Part shown: piece after piece, positions 1-7,199 of the stretch
Position numbering within the stretch: position 1 is the stretch's first letter
Layout of the letters: the number at the start of each line of letters is the position of its first letter
Origin: Planctomyces sp.
GTDB taxonomy: Bacteria > Planctomycetota > Planctomycetia > Planctomycetales > Planctomycetaceae
Direction of reading: 5' to 3'
Assembly (NCBI GenBank): GCA_019636235.1
Contig: JAHBXW010000005.1
Coordinates: forward strand, 233,991-297,990
DNA length: 64,000 nucleotides
The notes under the pieces: generated by a model
Seen by the model: only the letters and a program-made list of their open reading frames with translations
Told to the model about the DNA's origin: nothing
Database searches by the model: none
Made by a program: the position numbers and the translations under genes

Positions 1-1
1 T

Positions 2-1036
2 CGCTCCTCGCTCGCTGACCGCGTCCAGAGAATTCGGCAAGTGCGTGTCGTCTATCGCATTCGGTATGTCGGCGCGCCAGGCGAAAAGTCGCCCTCCCCC
101 GCCGAATTGCATTACGACTGGGGATGGGGAAACGGCCAGGAGTATCTGCGGACCTTCGGAATGGACGCTCAGCCCGACTCGGGCGCCACCTCATTCGCTT
201 GGGCGTTTGACGGCAAACGCAAGTTCAAATTCCCGATGGACGATTCTGGCAGAATGCTTCAGCTACAGATCCAGAATTCCCATTCGAGCAGCGATCGGCA
301 GGAGTCCGAGGCCGCGAATTTGATGGGCTTACGAGTCAGTTGGATGCACGAAGACCTTTCGGAACTGGCGGCGATTCCAGACTGCCGGTTTCTCGACTCG
401 GTCGCCATCGGGTCGGCAAACTATCCCGGGTTCGAGGTGACCACCAAGGGCATCTCGCGGAGAGGACTCGTCCGCGTCCTTGCAGGCCTGGATCCGGATC
501 GTGACTGGGTGCCCGTCCTGATCCAATGTGAGCAACTGGACGAACGGGGCGATCCGGTTGTCAGGACGCGGCTGGAAGTCGATGCTTCGATGGAAGTCCC
601 CGAAGGCGCCGATCGGAGCCTGGGGAGCCTGATCGTGCCAAGTTTGGCCAGGCGCACGAGCGAAACCACTGCCGACGGCATCAGGGGCCGCACCGAGATC
701 CATGTCGAATCTGTTGCGCTGAACGTGCCCCTGCCGCCACAGTTTGTCGCGCCAGTTATTCCCGACGGAATCACTGTGGATGAGCCCCCATCGAAGCCTG
801 GGGGATTCCCGATCACATACATCTCAGGGGGTCAAGAGGCCGAATTGGCGGTGCTGGCGTTGCGTGCGCAAGAAATCGAAGCTGAACAACAGAAGGTTCT
901 TGGAAAGTACGGCGCACTCGATGCCAGCCCGTTGGCCGGCTCAAGTGCCGGACGGATTTTCGCTGCAATCGCTATTGGCCTTCTGTTGGCCGCCACAGTT
1001 GTGTTTTGGTTGCGACGGTCGCGACTGGATGGTTAA
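2..1036 (+). CDS. C-terminally membrane-anchored protein of unknown function, 5' end outside the window
   Basis: The frame is open from base 2 with no stop. The first candidate start, GTG at 41, has no Shine-Dalgarno sequence and lies inside a plausible coding stretch, so the gene very probably begins upstream; 344 residues are visible. The body is soluble and rich in beta-type sequence, and it contains a stretch of the kind AFDGK...D..GR that recalls LolA/outer-membrane-lipoprotein-sorting-like domains; that resemblance is only an impression. Near the end there is a short helical segment rich in Ala, Glu and Gln, then one transmembrane helix (about the last 30 residues, from AGRIFAAIA) and a basic tail, giving an N-out, C-in topology if the protein is exported. 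It ends 25 bp before the double-glycine peptide gene and probably shares its operon. Function unknown. Confidence 0.7.
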   Translation, partial: RSSLADRVQRIRQVRVVYRIRYVGAPGEKSPSPAELHYDWGWGNGQEYLRTFGMDAQPDSGATSFAWAFDGKRKFKFPMDDSGRMLQLQIQNSHSSSDRQESEAANLMGLRVSWMHEDLSELAAIPDCRFLDSVAIGSANYPGFEVTTKGISRRGLVRVLAGLDPDRDWVPVLIQCEQLDERGDPVVRTRLEVDASMEVPEGADRSLGSLIVPSLARRTSETTADGIRGRTEIHVESVALNVPLPPQFVAPVIPDGITVDEPPSKPGGFPITYISGGQEAELAVLALRAQEIEAEQQKVLGKYGALDASPLAGSSAGRIFAAIAIGLLLAATVVFWLRRSRLDG

Positions 1037-1061
1037 TTTTCCGTGTTAGGAGAAGCATTCA

Positions 1062-1502
1062 ATGAAGATCTCGCAGAGCATGCTCATTGCGGTGTCGAGC
1101 GTCGCCGGAGTGGTGGCCCTCACAATGACGACCCACTCGGCGCCCGCCAATCGTCGTGTATTAGCGACTGAACTGGCCGCAATTCAAGGCGGCGTCGTCC
1201 AGGTTTGCGTCTTTCCGCTTGTCGATGGCGACGCCGTTCATTGCAGCACTTGCCTTCCGGATGGCAACAATCAGTACGTGCGATGCGACGACGGGATCAG
1301 CTACAAGTTCGGCCCCTATACTCCGGGATCGCAATACCGCACAGTCCTCGACACGACCGCTTGCGGTGGCCAGGCGTTGACCTATTGGGACTCCTTTTGC
1401 GATATCCAAGACACCTCGGTCAGTCCCAAGTTTTGCTACCGAACTCATTTCAAGTTCAACACCACACAGTCAGGATATGACTATGGCCTGACGTGCAACT
1501 GA
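1062..1502 (+). CDS. Cys-rich exported peptide precursor with a double-glycine leader
   Basis: The precursor has 146 residues, with ATG 8 bp after a TAGGAGAA ribosome binding site. Residues 7-24 are hydrophobic and end in a signal-peptidase-like S-A-P-A stretch (26-29). Immediately after comes LATELAAIQGG (34-44), which matches the classical L-x-x-E-L-x-x-I-x-G-G leader of C39-processed bacteriocins position for position. Cleavage after Gly44 would release a 102-residue product with eight cysteines (49, 61, 64, 75, 101, 113, 125, 145), enough for four disulfides, and rich in aromatic residues. The next gene encodes a C39-type peptidase domain, the enzyme class that cuts such leaders. The combination of a Sec-type signal with a GG leader is unusual because canonical GG peptides are cytosolic substrates of ABC exporters. 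The role of the mature product (toxin, adhesin, pilus-associated protein or signal) cannot be told. Confidence 0.8.
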   Translation: MKISQSMLIAVSSVAGVVALTMTTHSAPANRRVLATELAAIQGGVVQVCVFPLVDGDAVHCSTCLPDGNNQYVRCDDGISYKFGPYTPGSQYRTVLDTTACGGQALTYWDSFCDIQDTSVSPKFCYRTHFKFNTTQSGYDYGLTCN

Positions 1503-1514
1503 CTCTGCCGATGC

Positions 1515-1549
1515 GGCTCGACGTCGAGCGACGTCGAGCCTGTCTTTGG
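1515..1549 (+). terminator. Hairpin between the peptide gene and the C39 gene
   Basis: A perfect 10-bp stem (1515-1524 with 1531-1540) with a 6-nt loop lies 12 bp after the peptide stop codon and is followed by TGTCTTT. The T-tract is short, so it would be a leaky terminator or an mRNA-stabilising 3' structure. Such a site would let the peptide be made in excess over the downstream peptidase. The two arms also form a direct GACGTCGAGC repeat. Confidence 0.55.
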
Positions 1550-1603
1550 ACCGTTCCGTCCATTGACGCCAGTCAATGATGCGCAAAGTCGCAGAGGTTT
1601 ACC

Positions 1604-3223
1604 ATGGCAAGCGGCGCTTGTTTGATGCTCGTGGCGGCTGTCGTGGGTGTCGAGCACGACGTAAACCATAACGACAATCGTTGCGGCGCGCGTGCGTTGG
1701 CCGTGTGCGCCGCAACATGCGGCGTGACGAGCAGTATCTTCGAATTGGACTTGCGAGCTGGAAGCAAGGGAGCTCAGACAAGTCTCTTGGACCTCACTCG
1801 AGCGGCGGAGGCAACGGGGCTGCACACGCTGGCAATCGAGTGGAATCCGCGCCTGGATGTCTCGACCCAATGGACCTGCAGCGGCATATTGCGAGTGCTC
1901 TCAAAAAGGGGCGAGGGGCATTTCGTCGCGGTGCACGCGTGCGATCGTGGCAGGATGTTGATATTGGATTTTCCGCGCCAATTGGAGTGGGTCGAAGCCG
2001 CCGTGTTGCGTGATCGGTGGCAGTGGGATGGGACGATACTGCATATCGCTTCGACTCCCAATGACTTGGCCGGTCTGGACGTCAAACGGCAAGGAATGGC
2101 CTCGTTGCTCTTTGGCGTCGCGTCGTTCTTGATTGGCGGCTGTTTCATTTGGATTGCCACTCATTGTTCCGAGAGTCGTGCAGCGTGGTCCAGAGCCAAA
2201 GTCTCGCAACTGGCGTTTCGCCAGCTGCGGCTGATGGACAGGAAGTCGCTGAAAGCGGGCCGACGCGGGCTCACGCTTCTCGAAACGTTGGTCACGATGG
2301 GAATCATTTCGCTTCTGCTTTCACTGATTGTTCCGGCCGTGCAGTCGGCGCGGGAGTCGGCGCGACGCGCGGCCTGTTTGAATAATCTGCGGCAGATCGG
2401 GGTCGCCTGCGCGGCGTTCGAATCTTCAGAACGGAAGTACCCCTCTGGGGGGACCCTCGCGGTCGATAGTTCTGGAAAGCAATTATCATTAAACCTTTCC
2501 CCGCACGTACAATTGCTTCCATATCTGGACCAGTCGGCCATCCACTCGCAGTTCAACATGCTGGAGACAGGCGACGGCGAAGGCGCTGACCCGCCCGTCA
2601 GCAAGTGGAATCAGACATTGATTTCGACGACGATTCCAATCTTTCAATGCCCGTCTGACAACTTTCCGGCCCCCAGGAGCAACTATCGCGTTTCATGCGG
2701 GACGTCGCCTGGATGGCATGGAACCAAGGATCGCGGACCGAACTCGGCTCGCCCGGGCTTTCGAAGCCTGTACGGGCAGCGGGACTCGGCGTTTGTTGAC
2801 GGAAAGTCGCAAACGGCCGCATTCTGCGAACGCGTCACCGGGGATCGCGAACGAGACTGGCTGACGCCATCACGGGATGCTGCGATCGTGAATGGCGTGA
2901 TGATCATCCGCCCGGACGACGCTGTGGACGCATGCCGGACTCCGCTTGATCCAACTCGCACCCATTACTCGTTTCTCGGATACACCTGGGCGCTCAGTGG
3001 ATACCATCACACATGGTATAATCACGTGTTGCCACCCAATTCCTCCACCCCAGACTGCAACGTCGGCAATGGAGCCGTTACGGCGAGGTCTCTTCACCCC
3101 GGCGGTGTGAACATATTGATGGCCGACGGAAGCGCGCGTTTTGCAAACTCGAACGTCGCGCTGGAAGTCTGGCGGGCGATCGGCTCGATTGACGGCCAGG
3201 AGTTCGAAGCATCAGAGTTCTGA
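1604..3223 (+). CDS. C39-type peptidase domain fused to a DUF1559 pseudopilin-like protein
   Basis: 539 residues; ATG after an AGAGG ribosome binding site. Residues 5-16 are hydrophobic. Residues 21-160 form a C39-like cysteine protease domain with Cys27 in N-R-C-G-A, His106 in G-H-F-V-A-V and Asp122 in I-L-D-F-P, the expected catalytic triad. A transmembrane helix follows at about 164-186, then a basic linker. From Met211 the protein is a complete DUF1559 protein: prepilin-like RRG/LTLLE cleavage site (220-225), hydrophobic helix, C-L-N-N-L-R-Q-I-G block, and the C-terminal H-P-G-G...A-D-G (H-X9-DG) motif near 505. The N-terminal helix would place the peptidase outside, and the second helix would return the chain so that the prepilin site faces the cytoplasm, where prepilin peptidase acts. 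The frame is continuous with no ribosome binding site before Met211, so I read a true fusion. The gene probably processes the upstream GG peptide. The DUF1573 gene starts 3 bp after its stop. Confidence 0.8.
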   Translation: MASGACLMLVAAVVGVEHDVNHNDNRCGARALAVCAATCGVTSSIFELDLRAGSKGAQTSLLDLTRAAEATGLHTLAIEWNPRLDVSTQWTCSGILRVLSKRGEGHFVAVHACDRGRMLILDFPRQLEWVEAAVLRDRWQWDGTILHIASTPNDLAGLDVKRQGMASLLFGVASFLIGGCFIWIATHCSESRAAWSRAKVSQLAFRQLRLMDRKSLKAGRRGLTLLETLVTMGIISLLLSLIVPAVQSARESARRAACLNNLRQIGVACAAFESSERKYPSGGTLAVDSSGKQLSLNLSPHVQLLPYLDQSAIHSQFNMLETGDGEGADPPVSKWNQTLISTTIPIFQCPSDNFPAPRSNYRVSCGTSPGWHGTKDRGPNSARPGFRSLYGQRDSAFVDGKSQTAAFCERVTGDRERDWLTPSRDAAIVNGVMIIRPDDAVDACRTPLDPTRTHYSFLGYTWALSGYHHTWYNHVLPPNSSTPDCNVGNGAVTARSLHPGGVNILMADGSARFANSNVALEVWRAIGSIDGQEFEASEF

Positions 3224-3226
3224 AAG

Positions 3227-4303
3227 GTGGCTTCCGTGACGGCGCAAAAGTACCGACACCGCTGCTGGATTGCAATCGCTGCGGCGGCCGTGAGCATTGT
3301 CGCCATGATGGCGCGGCGGCCAGTGGCAAGCGTCCACGAAGTCATTTCAGTGACGCCACCGCAGATTGATGTCGAGGCGGTCAGCGATGCTCACGTCGCT
3401 GCAACAGTGACGATTAGGAACATCAGCGCGAGGGAGATTCGCATCGGAGGAGTGGAGGCATCATGCTCATGCACGGCGGCGGCTCCGCTGGCGACGCATG
3501 TCCTACGCCCAGGCGAGGAGACATCGATTACGCTTCGTTTGACGCCTCCTAAGACCGGCATCCAGCAGACGCGAGTCAGCATCCTGCTGGAGGACCCGCA
3601 CTCCAGATTCGATATTCCTGTTCGGATGCAAGGTCGACGCGTCGAAGCACCTGCAGTCGTGCTTCAGCCTCCGGAGATATTCGGAGTTGCAGTTACTGGA
3701 GAACCCTTCGAGACTTCGTTTGAAGTGCAGACGTTGGAGCATATTGGAACAGAGTGGCTTCTGGGATTTGACTGTGAGTTACCTGACGTGATCGTCGGGC
3801 AGCCATTGCTGGTTCATAGCGTGAAGGCGGACAGCACAGTGTTGGCTCGCCACTACAAAGTCTCTCTCACGATACATGGGGCAGATCTGAATTCTCGGAA
3901 GCTGGCGACTACGCTGACGCCGAGGGTCGCATCGACGCCTACCCGCGACGTGCCGGCGATTCGCTGTGTTGTCGACTGGAAGCCAGCATTGCGCGCCTAT
4001 CCCTCGGCGATCGTTGTCGATCCTGGTCGTCATCAGGTCTGGCCAGTGGTCCGGCGAATAGTGATTTCAGGTGCCGATGGACGTGGCTGGGATGTGCAAC
4101 AGGTCAAGTGCGAACCTGATTGGTTGAAGGGTGAAGTCGTCCAGTCGGAAACGGAAGGCGCGGTTCGCATTATCGATGCCTATGTGAGCGCTCCGGATGA
4201 TATGCGCGGGGTTGATTTGCACGGGACCATCGAGATCAGAACCGGCGTTGAACGGCACCCTCTGATTTCAATCCCCGTGACCGTGATGAGCCGCGGCGGG
4301 TGA
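3227..4303 (+). CDS. DUF1573 domain membrane-anchored protein
   Basis: 358 residues from GTG at 3227. A second in-frame GTG at 3236 has the better spaced ribosome binding site (AAAGG at 3223-3227) and may be the true start. One N-terminal transmembrane segment (about residues 14-30) anchors an extracytoplasmic body. The first domain (about 45-130) is DUF1573-like: an Ig-type beta sandwich with the C-S-C-T motif and the LRPGEE...LRLTPPKTG block. The rest is further beta-rich sequence with no family I can name. DUF1573 proteins are abundant in Planctomycetota and Bacteroidota and have no settled function. The gene sits 3 bp after the C39-DUF1559 gene, so translational coupling is likely, and it could serve as a surface scaffold or partner of the processed peptide. 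Confidence 0.75.
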   Translation: MASVTAQKYRHRCWIAIAAAAVSIVAMMARRPVASVHEVISVTPPQIDVEAVSDAHVAATVTIRNISAREIRIGGVEASCSCTAAAPLATHVLRPGEETSITLRLTPPKTGIQQTRVSILLEDPHSRFDIPVRMQGRRVEAPAVVLQPPEIFGVAVTGEPFETSFEVQTLEHIGTEWLLGFDCELPDVIVGQPLLVHSVKADSTVLARHYKVSLTIHGADLNSRKLATTLTPRVASTPTRDVPAIRCVVDWKPALRAYPSAIVVDPGRHQVWPVVRRIVISGADGRGWDVQQVKCEPDWLKGEVVQSETEGAVRIIDAYVSAPDDMRGVDLHGTIEIRTGVERHPLISIPVTVMSRGG

Positions 4304-4423
4304 CCTCTAGTCGTCCGTGAAACGGTGCACGAGAATTCTCGCTTCGATAGGGCGTCCTGCGATACCATCACGTTCATGTGGCGGGAATGCCTCGCACGCT
4401 TCGATGGACACCTTGGAGGATTC

Positions 4424-5551
4424 ATGAATACGTTTCGCGGAGTGTTCGGCAGGGCTGCGGCGGCCGCCCTGGCCGGGGTTCTGATCAGCAGCCCGGCACT
4501 GGCTCAGGCTCCCGCCGATCCAGACCTGCAGGTGCATGAGGACGACCGCTCGATCAAGATCGAAACCGACCGGCTCGAAGCCGTGATCCCCAAGCGCGAT
4601 CCCAAGCACTGGATGACGGGCATCGAGAAGGGCACGTTTCTCGACAAGGCGACCGGCTTTCGCGAGGTCGGCGACGGGCTGATGGTCATCGACTGGCTCA
4701 TGGAGGCGGGCAGCGACGAGGCCTGGGCCGAGCAGGTCATCGCCCCCGATGGCGACGGCGTGGGCCGTTACACCTGGTACGAGAACGAAACGGATCCCGC
4801 CCGCCGCGAATACGCGCGCATGGCTCACGGCTCCAGCCATCGCAAACGGATGGTGGAGGGGCCGCAGCTGTGCCACCGGATGAAGCCCGTCCAGCCGGAA
4901 GTGATCCGCGGGAAGGACTTCGTGGCCGTGCGGACGACCTACCAGTACGAGTATGCGGCGCCCGGACGCAAGCCGGGTTCGACCTGGACGCAGCTGATCG
5001 TGTTTCCCAAAGGGGAGCGCTACTTCGTGCTGATGGACCGGATTGACAGCGTGAACGATTCCGAGGAGATGTTCCTGCGGAACGACACGCCGGGCTGCGT
5101 GCGGCACACCGAGGGGGACAAGTTCAGCGAGATGTACCTGAGCTATTTGAGCGGCCCGGAAGGCGTGCGGATTCCGTCGAGCGAGTTCTTCACTCCGTTC
5201 CCGCCCGACCTGAAGTTCGGCTATCGGCGGGACCTGCAGCGGACTCCCGAGCGATTCATTCGGGCGTACCGGCTGCGGGATCCGGAGACGGGAGGCGAGG
5301 GTCCCTGGCTGGGGGGGCTGACGCTGGAGCCATCGGTGGTGTACGAGGCGTGGTGCAGCCAGCGTCCGGGGGGGATCATCGTGATGATCGAGGAGGTCCA
5401 TGGGCGGCCGGTGCGGGCGGGGGAGTCGTTCAGCGCGGCGCACATCGTGGGATACTTTGATTCGATCCAGGAGATGCAGGCGACGTACGACCGCTACCGG
5501 GGGCACACGCGGCTGGTTGCGGACGAGAGCGGCTGGCGGCTGGAGAAGTGA
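4424..5551 (+). CDS. Secreted protein of unknown function
   Basis: 375 residues. ATG at 4424 follows a GGAGGA ribosome binding site; the frame is open further upstream but that part lacks coding character. A typical Sec signal peptide ends at SSPALAQA (about residue 29). The mature protein begins L-Q-V-H-E-D-D-R-S-I-K-I-E-T-D-R-L-E and is rich in Trp, Tyr and acidic residues, compatible with a beta-rich carbohydrate-related fold, but I recognise no catalytic motif. Its GC content is clearly higher than the preceding C39 locus and the 120-bp gap separates the two, so it probably marks the return to core sequence. Confidence 0.8.
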   Translation: MNTFRGVFGRAAAAALAGVLISSPALAQAPADPDLQVHEDDRSIKIETDRLEAVIPKRDPKHWMTGIEKGTFLDKATGFREVGDGLMVIDWLMEAGSDEAWAEQVIAPDGDGVGRYTWYENETDPARREYARMAHGSSHRKRMVEGPQLCHRMKPVQPEVIRGKDFVAVRTTYQYEYAAPGRKPGSTWTQLIVFPKGERYFVLMDRIDSVNDSEEMFLRNDTPGCVRHTEGDKFSEMYLSYLSGPEGVRIPSSEFFTPFPPDLKFGYRRDLQRTPERFIRAYRLRDPETGGEGPWLGGLTLEPSVVYEAWCSQRPGGIIVMIEEVHGRPVRAGESFSAAHIVGYFDSIQEMQATYDRYRGHTRLVADESGWRLEK

Positions 5552-5560
5552 CGGGGGGGC

Positions 5561-5728
5561 TTATCTGTCGCACTCAAAGTTGACCACCTTGCCATTCGTG
5601 GAATAGGCTTTCGTTGTGCCGACGTCGCACAAACAGACAATGGAGCCCATCCGTGTAAGATTCGACCATAGCTTCGCGCGAACGGCGCAATTACCGCCTT
5701 TCGTCTTGACCAAACAGTCGCCGGGCCC
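5561..5728 (-). pseudogene. Possible remnant of a small Cys-containing protein
   Basis: A stop-to-stop frame of 55 residues with coherent composition (four Cys; many Gly, Lys, Asn, Val) ending in N-F-E-C-D-R. It has no upstream ATG and no ribosome binding site; the only ATG is at its codon 27. It sits in the low-GC stretch next to the broken DGQHR gene and the insertion sequence. It may be the tail of a lost gene, or chance. Confidence 0.2.
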
Positions 5729-5740
5729 TTAGATCCCTCC

Positions 5741-6076
5741 ATGTCCACTCGATCTGCAAAGCGATTCTCCGGTGCCTACATTGATGTACGTCAGAAGACT
5801 CGCAGCTTTCTGCTCACAAAGATGCCCGCATCTGTGTTGACAGACATCTCGTACACGGCTGTGCGAAATATCGATGACGAAGAAGGTGCGGTTCAACGTA
5901 TTCTGGATCGGGGGAGAATTCGCGACGTCACGAAGTTCACGCTCGGCGGTGGCGACTTTCCGGCATCCGTGATCCTGAATTGGGTTGCGAACGACCGCCC
6001 CATCGAGACTAAGAAGCGGACCAAAAACCTCGGCATGGAATTTGCGCCAGGGAGCGGGAATCTGTTCCCGTTTTAG
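5741..6076 (+). pseudogene. DGQHR-domain (DndB-like) protein, N-terminal fragment cut at the insertion sequence
   Basis: 111 codons. Residues 30-85 (P-A-S-V-L-T-D-I-S-Y ... I-R-D-V-T-K-F ... F-P-A-S-V-I-L-N-W) match the opening of DGQHR-domain proteins, a family that includes DndB of DNA phosphorothioation systems. Family members are normally 300-400 residues and carry an I-D-G-Q-H-R motif soon after this point. Here the frame runs into the left side of the IS5-family element at about residue 103 and stops at 6076, before that motif. I do not find the missing C-terminal part on the other side of the element, so this is a deletion remnant and not a simple insertion. No ribosome binding site is seen before the ATG. 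Confidence 0.6.
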
Positions 6077-6932
6077 GAGCCGCCCCATGGCCAGCGCCCG
6101 GATGCCCGAGGAGTTCTTTGACATTGTCGCCCATCACCTGCCGCCCGATGAACCCGTCGGTCCCGACGGCGGTCGGCCGCGAGTCTCCAACCGCTGCGTC
6201 ATGAAGGTCCTGTGGTATGTCCTGGCCACTGGATGCCGCTGGAGAGACGTCCCAACCGAGATGGGCTGCTGCGGGGAAACCGCCCGCTCCCGGCTCAGGC
6301 TCTGGGAAGAGGCCGGCATCTGGGCCCGGCTGCATGTCGATCTGCTGGGACTGCTGCGGCGCGATGGAGAACTGGAGCATGACACCGCCATCGTGGATGC
6401 CGTCCTGATCCGTGCCCATGGCGGCGGGGACAAGACCGGCCCGAATCCCGCCGACCGCGGAAAACCCGGCACGAAACAGACATTGATGGTCGACAAAGGC
6501 GGTGCTCCCCTGGCGATCCGGACGGCCGGCGCCAACGCCAGCGACCACACCCAGATCCTGCCGCTGGTGGCATTGGCGTTCCCACAGGTCGCTGGTCGAC
6601 CGGGCCGACCTCGAAAGGCTCCGGACACGGTGTACGCCGATGCGGGGTACGACAGTGAAGCGACCCGCAGCCTGCTCAGACATCTGGGGATTGAACCGCG
6701 AATTCGCCGCCGCGGGACAGTTCATGGGAGCAGGCTGGGAAGGATCCGCTGGGTGGTGGAACGGACGATCAGCTGGTTCAAGGGCCTGCGGCGGATGCGG
6801 GTGCGCTATGACCGCTCCGAGGACATCATGGAGGCTTGGAAGTCGCTGGCGATGAGCGTGATTACCTTCCGACTCTGGCATCATGATCTGGCCCCGGCCA
6901 GTTGATTCAACCGGCGGTTTCTGGTCCGCCTC
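6052..6932 (+). mobile_element. IS5-family insertion sequence (ends tentative)
   Basis: A single transposase gene is flanked by short non-coding ends. The best terminal inverted repeats I can find are imperfect: GAGCGGGA at 6052 and, on the opposite strand, GAGGCGGA ending at 6932, with further scattered matches over 19 bp. This gives an 881-bp element, a normal size for IS5-family elements. No convincing target-site duplication is visible. A small palindrome (CGGGAA/TTCCCG, 6055-6070) lies inside the left end. The 6933-7199 flank holds no gene I can support. Confidence 0.5.
6087..6905 (+). CDS. IS5-family DDE transposase
   Basis: 272 residues; ATG at 6087 has an AGGAGC ribosome binding site. 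The N-terminal DUF4096-like helical domain contains the V-L-W-Y-V-L-A-T-G-C-R-W-R-D-V-P signature. The DDE core shows Asp in I-V-D-A-V-L-I (about residue 108), Asp in Y-A-D-A-G-Y-D-S (about 187), and Glu in R-I-R-W-V-V-E-R-T-I-S-W, followed by R-M-R-V-R-Y-D-R. It looks full-length, so the element may still be active. Confidence 0.93.
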   Translation: MASARMPEEFFDIVAHHLPPDEPVGPDGGRPRVSNRCVMKVLWYVLATGCRWRDVPTEMGCCGETARSRLRLWEEAGIWARLHVDLLGLLRRDGELEHDTAIVDAVLIRAHGGGDKTGPNPADRGKPGTKQTLMVDKGGAPLAIRTAGANASDHTQILPLVALAFPQVAGRPGRPRKAPDTVYADAGYDSEATRSLLRHLGIEPRIRRRGTVHGSRLGRIRWVVERTISWFKGLRRMRVRYDRSEDIMEAWKSLAMSVITFRLWHHDLAPAS

Positions 6933-7199
6933 TAAGCAACAATCGCATCCGATTCGCTGAATTCATAGTCGTTTACGTCGATTTCGACCAGATCGTCAGC
7001 TTGACGACGGCACGCGCGACCACCGTTCCCGCCCCAGGGGTCGCGCGGCGGCGTGTTGCAGCCACTCACGTTTACCGTCGCGCGACCACCCGTTCCCCCC
7101 GTCCCGTGACCACACCCGTCGACTCGCCGCAACTTCCGTCGCCCGACCGCTCGCGATACGCTCATCGCGCTGTCCCAAGTCCCCTGTGATGAGCCCGCC

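Noticed and set aside
4307..5506. 399-codon minus-strand frame rich in His, Arg and Pro
   Set aside because: Mirror of the secreted-protein gene at 4424, which has a signal peptide and a ribosome binding site.
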